DNA of 64,000 nt from contig NC_087069.1 in assembly GCF_963678635.1 (NCBI RefSeq), positions 46,084,276 through 46,148,275 of the forward strand, read 5' to 3'. Each line of letters starts with the position of its first letter. Position 1 is the stretch's first letter. The translations under genes and the position numbers were made by a program. The notes under the pieces were generated by a model. The model was not told the origin of the DNA, did no database searches, and saw nothing but the letters and a program-made list of their open reading frames with translations. Source of the DNA: Symsagittifera roscoffensis. Its lineage: Eukaryota; Xenacoelomorpha; Acoela; Convolutidae. Shown here piece after piece: positions 57,259 through 64,000 of the stretch.

Positions 57259-58451
57259 TATTTTCAAACAAAAAGATTATCTTTCTAAAAAACCAAATAT
57301 CTTTTTTAAAAAAAGAAGGTGGATTTATAACACAATAACAAAATATTGCCAAACTTGCTTGAAAAAACAAACAAAAAACCTACTACTAATTTAGTTCCAA
57401 GCAAGTTAGGCCGGCACTGTTTTTTCTATTTGATGATTATGGAAAAAAATTCTTATGACTTATAAAAACCATATAAGTCACCTGATTGCCCGGTTTACTA
57501 TAAACTATCTGATTATATATATATGATTCTTTAGTATGATTCTTTTCAAAAAAAATCAAATAAAAATGAAAAATTAACTTTTTTTCGAGTTTTTTTCAAA
57601 ATCATCACCCCACATGCTTTGACAATGCAAAGAGTACATATCGTCTATAACAAAGTATTAAGTAGTCCAAAAATCATGCCTCGTTCCACTCTGCAGCGAT
57701 CTCTAAGAGGGATTAAATATCCGCTTACGCGTTTGAAGCGCGAAACATTTCGCGCGTTAATTGTCCCAAATTGGCCAAGTTGGCCAAAATGGCAATCTTT
57801 AAACCCCTATAACTTTGCGAAAAATGATCACAGGTAAAATATCTTTTTAAAATTGAGCTTAGGACAACAATACTTTTCAGATGACAAAAAAATTGGTCAA
57901 ATGGCTATTTAAAAAGTCGAAATTTGTCTGAAGAAGAAAAACACCCCGAGCACAAATAGTCCGTCACTTTCTTTGAAAGTCGCAACAACAATAAAAGTAC
58001 CAAATTAACAAAAGTGAGGGTTTCATACTCCCCCAAAAGCAATATTTTTGGAAGATCTAAAACAATTGCACTCAATTTAACCTAATCTGTAAATTTTACA
58101 TCAGTCTTGAAGTTGAGAAGGTTAAATGGGTTTTCAGGGCATCGATGTCTCACGCGTGGAAAAAAAAACGATAATAATAATTATATTTCGTTTTTAAAAC
58201 TTTTTTAGTGACAAACCTGGGACAATAACTTCATTGATTTCTTTGAAATCTACATCAAATTTCCTCCTTAGAAAGAATATCTCTACTCTAAAAATAACAT
58301 TAAAGATTGATTCGTTAAATTATAATGTCGCATAGCCCAAATAGTACTTTCCAACGTATATAATACAAAATTCCTGTCAATTTCAAACCTTTCTTGAGTG
58401 TCTTTATAAATATTATAAGTGGATTGCATATAAAAATAGGGTTTATAGGGT
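57259..58451. repeat. Intergenic with a dispersed 'ttggccaa' repeat
   Basis: 57,720-57,985 is a relative of 29,510-29,770. It shares 'ttaattgtcccaaattgg', 'ataactttgcgaa', 'atgatcacagg' and 'gtcgaaatttgtctgaag', and in this copy opens with a hairpin gcgcgaaa-cat-tttcgcgc. The rest is AT-rich without gene signals. Confidence 0.6.
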
Positions 58452-58662
58452 TCATTCTTTGGGTGCATTTCGTTTCGTCTTCAATTCCTTCTGCATTTCT
58501 TTGAAGTTGTCCCCCTCGTGAAGATATTTTGACGCCTTTCCTTTATTGTCCTGCTGATGCTGATGAGGACTCACCACCCCACTTCCAGACGGTGATTTCA
58601 CCGGAGTTTCCTGACTGGTCAAACTCTTCAGCCGATGTTTTCTCGTGTCAGATTTTTCCTTC
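58452..58662 (-). CDS. Terminal coding exon of an unlocated gene
   Basis: From a CTTTTCAG acceptor, one base plus exactly 70 codons to TGA. Encodes a polar, basic tail with 'HRLKSLTSQETPVKSPSGSG', then H-Q-H-Q-Q-D-N-K-G-K-A, and ends 'FKEMQKELKTKRNAPKE'. Balanced codon use stands out sharply from the flanks, and there is no ATG near its start, so it depends on splicing from exons to the right, possibly beyond the window. S/T-P sites suggest a phosphorylated nuclear or cytoskeletal protein, but I cannot name it. Confidence 0.7.
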
Positions 58663-58683
58663 CTGAAAAGTTAATAAAAAATA

Positions 58684-59004
58684 ATGAAAATAGCTCATTA
58701 TTCAAAAAAAGCTCACAAAATGATCAATTCGCGTATTCGAAAGCAAAATTTGGAGCAAAATCTGGTTAAAAACAGTTCAGCATGTTCAATTGATGTAAAA
58801 AGGGGGATGCGAAATCTCGAATCTGGTAAAGGGGAGGCTGAGGAAAGTTCATTGCCAATTTTTTGTAAATTTTTAGTCGGTTTGTTCACAGCGAAAATTC
58901 AACAAACTTTCAAAGAACTGAAGGAAGGAAAAAGCCAAACATTATGGCATCGGTGCAAGTATGAGAGCAACTTTTCGCATAATTTTTGTTGCACAATTAT
59001 GTAA
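58684..59004 (+). CDS. ORF of 106 aa, doubtful
   Basis: Intact ATG frame on the strand opposite the terminal exon, starting 22 bases from it. Basic N-terminus, then 'ESSLPIFCKFLVGLFTAKIQ', which might be a helix. No domain recognised. It overlaps what should be intron sequence of the minus-strand gene. Confidence 0.25.
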   Translation: MKIAHYSKKAHKMINSRIRKQNLEQNLVKNSSACSIDVKRGMRNLESGKGEAEESSLPIFCKFLVGLFTAKIQQTFKELKEGKSQTLWHRCKYESNFSHNFCCTIM

Positions 59005-60177
59005 TCGAAAAAATATATATAGACTTCTTGCTGCCCGCACTGAGTGCCCATGGATCATAACCGATTATATTGTTATTAAATGGTGAATATCAATAAAATT
59101 ACAAAAAGTGAACTAAAATTTTACTATGTTTTATATTAATTTAATTCATTACGATTGATTATAATTCATTTAAAAAAGGTTTTAATCCCTTGTATGTTTT
59201 TAAGTCAATATAATCCATTATAATCGGTTATAATAGATTGAAATGGATTTTGTTGAGAGGTTGTTCATGAAATTTACATTTGTTTTCAAAGTTATCGCCT
59301 GCTTAGTGCAGTTGCTACTTATAACGTTCCATAGATTGCTATAATCTTAAATGAGCTTAATTCTGTGTTAGTGTTTTTACACAACCGTCATTCGCAGAGA
59401 GGGGGGTAATTTTTGAACGGGGAGGGGGGTTATGTATTAGTAGAGATGGGGATGGGGAGTATTGATGATTGAACCCCCTCCCCGTTTCCCATGTGTAGTT
59501 GGAGGGGGTTGAAAAAATGGGGGGTGACGTTGAGCCACCGCCACCTATTCTGGGGTAAAAATTTTTTGAAGGGTAAACTGTAAATTGGTGGGGGTAGTGA
59601 AGTTGTTAAACTTTATTAAAAATGGGGGAAAGACATGTTTATGCTTAATCAGTATTTAAATCGCGCTAAACGGTATAATTTAGCTTTCAAACTAAAATAC
59701 CCGAAATTGTTAAAATTGAGATTGAAACTAAAATTTTTTCTGATTCAAATCGGAGTCAGTCATTGCTATTAAAATGTATTGGTGTCAAAAACTTGAAACA
59801 AAGACACAGTCCGATAAGTTCTGTACGATGTATTGCCTCATATTTTCATTTTTTGATTCAAAAAAAATATGAAACAGGTTAAAAGATCGCAAGTTTTTTG
59901 TTGACAATTGATCAATGTAACGATACCTTGCAAATTGGTTTGGACAGACAAGCAACAACAAAAAAAATATTATCAAAAAAATCTGCAAATATTTAAGAAA
60001 ATGAAATAATTTTTTCCAAATTTTGGATTTCATTTTCTTTTTATGCTAATAAAACATTTTAGTCCAGGCTTTTTTTATCTGATAAAACTTTCAACATTGA
60101 AAAAAAAAGATCAGCAGTGTTCCTAAGCCATGTAAGGGGGCGTTGGGCGAATACCTTCTCCCCAGATATTTGATAAC
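59005..60177. other. Intergenic with short inverted ends and a G-rich tract
   Basis: 'ataaccgattata' (59,057) is matched in reverse by 'tataatcggttata' (59,219), possibly a ~180-bp MITE relic. 59,399-59,640 is strikingly G-rich on the plus strand (many gggg runs). No gene is seen. Confidence 0.45.
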
Positions 60178-61056
60178 CTGACAACTCAGAGGATCCCTTT
60201 TTGGAAATATTTAATACATCTATTTTTTGAATGACAGAGCCAAATGTTTTACAGGGACACCTTTGGCGCCAATATAAACCGCATTTGAGATAGAAGCGTG
60301 CCAAAAAAGCAACTTTCTTGTCAAAAATTTCCGAAAACTTAAAAAACGCCATTTTGGTCTGTTTTTTTTAATTGACTGCGGCGCAAAAAATGCATCACAT
60401 TGAAGTCTATATATAGTTAATTGCGATATCTCAGAAAATCATCTTGGGCAATCTGAGAAAAACGTCTTAGCTTTTAGAAAAATATCTGAAAATCTGACCC
60501 CTCCCCTGTTTTCTAAAAATGCTTAAAACATTGATATGACTGCTATTTTTGAAAAGCTCAACATTGAAACCAAAACTTACTCTCGACAACTACCTTTAAA
60601 TTGAATTTACAATTATGCACATGTGTACAAGTGATCACTTGTACACATTTACGTAGTTTTGGTTTCAATGTTGAGCTTTTCAAAAATAGCAGTCATATCA
60701 ATGTTTTAAACCTTTTAGAAAAAAAGAGAGGGGTCAGATTTTCAGAAGTTTTTCTGAAAGCTTAGACATTTTTCTCAGATTGCCCAAGATGATTTTCTGA
60801 GATATCGCAATTAACTATATAGACTTCAATGTGATGCATTTTTTGCGCCGCAGTCAATTAAAAAAAACAGACCAAAATGGCGTTTTTTAAGTTTTCGGAA
60901 ATTTTTGACAAGAAAGTTGCTTTTTTGGCACGCTTCTCTCTCAAATGCGGTTTATATTGGCGCCAAAGGTGTCCCTGTAAAAACTTTCGGCTCTGTGTTT
61001 CGAAAAATAGATGTCCTTGAATATTTCCAAAGAGGGGATCCTCTGAGTTGTCTGAT
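60178..61056. repeat. Long inverted repeat, ~400-bp arms, 72-base spacer
   Basis: The left arm (60,178-60,580) is the reverse complement of the right arm (60,653-61,056) with few mismatches: for example 'aacattgatatgactgctat' against its complement, and 'ctcagaggatcccttttt' against 'agaggggatcctctgag'. The spacer holds a perfect 28-bp palindrome (60,621-60,648) around agtgatcact. If transcribed it would fold into a near-complete dsRNA hairpin. The left arm contains an open minus-strand frame whose counterpart in the right arm is frameshifted. Confidence 0.9.
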
Positions 61057-61744
61057 TTGTTCTCATCCTTCAGAAAAAGTAATTATGAAGTTTTCACAAC
61101 TCATTTGAAATTTTCATTAAAAGGTTTGCAAAACAGTTTGAAAAATTATCCCTTATGGCGAAATTCCTTGTCATACAATTATCATATATGGAAATTGTAT
61201 GGTAAGCAATTTTTGTTTTTAAAAAATTCAAAGTCATTTTTTTCCGTCAACAGTCTGTTGAACTGTTTTCAAAAAGCCGCAGAAATTGTTTAGCTTTTAA
61301 TTTCTATTGATTTTAGAAAATGTTCGAAAATTGTATGGCAAGCATTTTCTCCATACCAATGATGTATGGAATTGTATGATAATGATTTTTGTTGTATGGA
61401 ATTGTATGATAAGCTTTTCCGGTGTATGGAGGTCAACCCGGGGATATAAGTTCTAGCACAGCTATAATGGCGATGACAAGATTCAACTATAGAGGAATTT
61501 CTTCAAAAATGCAATATCTGAGGAAACAAGAGAACGAGCGAAAGGTCCTTGTGAACATTCTTGACGAATTTAGAGTGCAAGAAAAATAAGGAGCTTTTCG
61601 CACTTTCGAATCCCTAATGAACTAGAACTTAATATTCTAAAACTAATCAGGGCAGATGTATGAAGTACTGCACTAAAAAATGTGAACGTTTGCAAATTTC
61701 TTGACACTGGAAGCAATTTCATTTGGACTGCCGCCCAACAAGGA
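61057..61744. repeat. Intergenic with 'ttgtatgg' short repeats
   Basis: 61,190-61,430 contains several 'attgtatgataagc/attgtatggcaagc' units at irregular spacing, including 'gtatggaattgtatgataa' twice. The rest has no signal. Confidence 0.6.
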
Positions 61745-62010
61745 TGAGTTATTCACTTTTAAAAAATAGCAGACGAAAAATGGCGTTTTTAATTTTTTGA
61801 AAAATTTTGACCAGAAAATTGCGTTTTTCAGCGCACTTCTTCGTCAAATGCACTTTAAATTAGCGCCATTGATGCCCATTGAAAAGAGTTTGAGTCTGTC
61901 GTTCAAAAATGGGTATCATTAAAAAATTTCAAAGGGGGACCTTCGAGTCGTCATACTATCGAGTCTCTTGGGAGAGGGTATTCGCGCCGCGCCCCTAAAT
62001 TGGCTGATGC
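61745..62010 (+). repeat. Diverged third copy of the inverted-repeat arm
   Basis: Shares 'aaaatggcgttttt', 'gcgccattgatgccc' and 'gggagagggtattcgcgccg' with the right-arm orientation, and extends past the arm end to match 60,120-60,177 in reverse. The arms therefore belong to a dispersed family longer than the palindrome. Confidence 0.7.
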
Positions 62011-63551
62011 TGAAATTTTTTTTTGCTTTGAAAATTCTGTTTAAGAAGATTTATTAAATTTGAAGAAAAAAACTCCTAACTTTGGAATCATTTTTTATTT
62101 TCTCAAACTTATCGAGACTAACTTTTGGTCGCATGATATGTTAAGTACATAGTGATCTTTTGAGTGATATGTTTGATATGCACGAGAGCACACGCTTTCT
62201 CTAATAGGCATTTGGAAGATTTGAATGCTGTTATTATCCTAAACTGTCCCTATTGAAAAATTTTTGAGATTTCGTGTACGTGGATTTTTTGTGTTAACGA
62301 GCTGTGTATGATATTTTTCAGAGAGTTTCAGAGAAATTATCTAGAATTTTTGAGAAAAATTGAAAAATTTCTGTTTGACAAAAGAACCATGAGGTTATTT
62401 AATGCAATACGGAACAAATACTTTCAGAAACTGCTTAAGTTCTCATTGAACAATTTATGAGATTTTTTTCCAATTTTCACCAGTAATATACAAAAAATGG
62501 TCGGAGATTTTCACCAAGACAACCAATGTTACAAATTGAATGTAAAGTTTTTCCTTCTTCCGCCTTAAAATTTAACTAAACACAAAAAATAATCTAAAAT
62601 TATAACCCATTGATATGTTATATACACTAAAAAAATATACATCTTTTAATTTTTGTAAACGGCAAGAAAAATATCAGTGCAATTCCTATTTTACTTAAAA
62701 AAACCTGCAATATCTAATCTATTCAAAGCTCAAAGCTAAGATTAAAAAATATCTAAAAATTTGGAAACAGGTTTGACGTTTCTCAAGAGATTGCTCATGA
62801 TTTATCCACTTTAGGTTATGTATAATCTTTTTTTTGTGCTGTAAACCTAGATATGTTCTAATAGTGTGGTTCAATCCGTGCTAAAAACGTGAAACTTTTT
62901 TTGCCTGGAATAGGTTTTTTGATCAGTTATTGCGTTTTTCAAACAACAAGCATCAAAAAATACGCTTTTCTTTTCTGTAGTTTCGTTACAGTAGTTGTTT
63001 TTGCCATTTCATAGCTTATCTTTTGCGCTCTTTCAAAATAATCATTAGCTAAAAACTTCCAAATTATCAATCTTAAGGAGCAAACTTTTTTAAAAAATTG
63101 AAAACAATTTAAAAAAAATTGTTTTTGCACAGGTATAAAGCCATTTCAGGATGTACAGTTTGAAATAGATTGAAACTTACTGAATGCCATTTTTTTCTTT
63201 CGGAATTGGGTATAAAATTTTTTCCTCACAATGAGTGCACTACATATACACGATGTAGATAAAAACCAAAAATGAATTGTTTTCAAATTTTTACTTCACA
63301 CTTTTTTCTACATGTTCTCAAGTATAGATTCAGAACATTACAAGCACACTGACGCAACGGATTATTTATTCTAGGGTTGGTTTTTGTTTTCAGTCAATTT
63401 GCGGCGATCGAAATAATAGTTTTTGACAAGAAATTTTTATACTGCATTGAAGAGATTGAAATCCTAAGGTTTGTTAGAAGAAGTTTTTTATGCTAAAGTT
63501 TTTATCTTGGATCATTTTTTGCAAAGTTCTGGGAAGTTGAAAACTGCCAAG
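62011..63551. other. Intergenic, no supported gene
   Basis: AT-rich DNA with T- and A-runs only. The 63-codon minus frame at 62,939-63,130 shows no protein-like features. Confidence 0.5.
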
Positions 63552-63672
63552 TTGCCCATGCTCTGGACTAATTGATGCGCCTTTTGAAGATTTTATTCAT
63601 AATGCTGAAAACGTACCACGAATTTTTCATGCGGTGCGAATCATTCCGCACAAACAGATTGTTCTAAACTGA
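63552..63672 (+). CDS. Exon-like block near the right edge, doubtful
   Basis: After CTGCCAAG, one base plus 39 codons and TGA, reading 'CPCSGLIDAPFEDFIHNAEN' then 'VPRIFHAVRIIPHKQIVLN'. Codon use is protein-like. The acceptor lacks a pyrimidine tract, so this may be a fragment of a dead gene or transposon. Confidence 0.35.
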
Positions 63673-63789
63673 AATGAGGCTAGCTAATGTATCGCAAAAA
63701 AAATTATACGACTCAAACTTTTACTTAGTAGTTTTTTCCGAAATTTATAGTTTTTTAAACTTTTTCCCTAAAAACTATACGATATGAAA

Positions 63790-63823
63790 TACGGGGTAGT
63801 CGGAACATTCAGACTACCCCGTA
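63790..63823. other. Perfect 12-bp hairpin
   Basis: tacggggtagtc and gactaccccgta pair perfectly across a 10-base loop. GC-rich against its setting. No T-run follows it, so it is not a terminator; it could be a MITE core or RNA hairpin. Confidence 0.55.
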
Positions 63824-64000
63824 ATGTCCTGATTTACGAGCGGTCTTGTTTATATAGATACAGAGGGGTTGATCTAAGATTTTTTCGATTGTGTATTTAT
63901 GTGATCGTTGAAGTGGTTGTTTGAGGATATAAAAACGAAAAGTTGGTTAAAAGAAGGTATCGGCATTATTAAACGCTTGTTTTGGTGTTTGAAATATTCT

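Noticed and set aside
47985-57265. 4-base target duplication 'atat' around the LTR element
   Set aside because: The 5' LTR tip is missing, and A/T-only 4-mers match by chance in this DNA.
63790-63823. Rho-independent terminator
   Set aside because: No U-run follows, and the setting is eukaryotic.

Overview
This is AT-rich DNA from a multicellular animal, almost certainly an invertebrate. The evidence is spliced genes with TTTCAG-type 3' splice sites, CR1-like LINE remnants, a Gypsy-type LTR retrotransposon, short TIR elements and a large satellite. The phylum cannot be fixed from sequence alone. Most of the window is repeat DNA, and real coding sequence is sparse.

Layout. 1-11,9 kb: a satellite of about 29-bp units with higher-order structure, ending in a unit-long inverted junction and a 13-C run. 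About 11.95-23.4 kb: a mosaic of diverged units of roughly 2.5-3.5 kb. These carry five 61-nt blocks of exactly equal length, each between a conserved CAG and a conserved GTAAA, and each holding an ATG. 24-27.1 kb: a decayed CR1-like LINE. 27.7-28.6 kb: a TIR element with an internal 22-bp minisatellite made of TIR-like sequence. 30.08-30.44 kb: a MITE with 8-bp target duplications. 31.5-39.7 kb (minus): the main protein gene. Three exons (one, carrying Walker B, has no good start codon and so is easily missed) join in perfect phase to encode a NERD nuclease-like plus UvrD-type SF1 helicase protein of 1,160 residues. A broken plus-strand gene lies inside its second intron. 41-43.8 kb: a second CR1-like LINE remnant. 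43.8-45.7 kb: a duplicated, unidentified coding-like repeat. 45.7-46.0 kb: a minisatellite. 46.19-47.24 kb (minus): a multi-exon gene or gene fragment of unknown function. 48.0-57.26 kb: an LTR retrotransposon with gag, protease and extra ORFs but no visible reverse transcriptase or integrase. Its LTRs are nearly identical, so the insertion is young, but the 5' LTR lacks its outer 22 bases. 58.45-58.66 kb (minus): a clear terminal coding exon whose upstream exons are not located. 60.18-61.06 kb: an inverted repeat with arms of about 400 bp around a perfect 28-bp palindrome. 63.55-63.67 kb: an exon-like block near the right edge.

How it fits together: the helicase gene stands alone in a repeat-rich setting. 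Its domain order (nuclease-like NERD, SF1 helicase, long new C-terminus) resembles prokaryotic nuclease-helicase proteins more than standard animal helicases, which makes it the best candidate for an undescribed system. The second candidate is the five-copy 61-nt block, which could be the first coding exon of a secreted peptide family. The third is the pol-less retroelement with its own late ORF.
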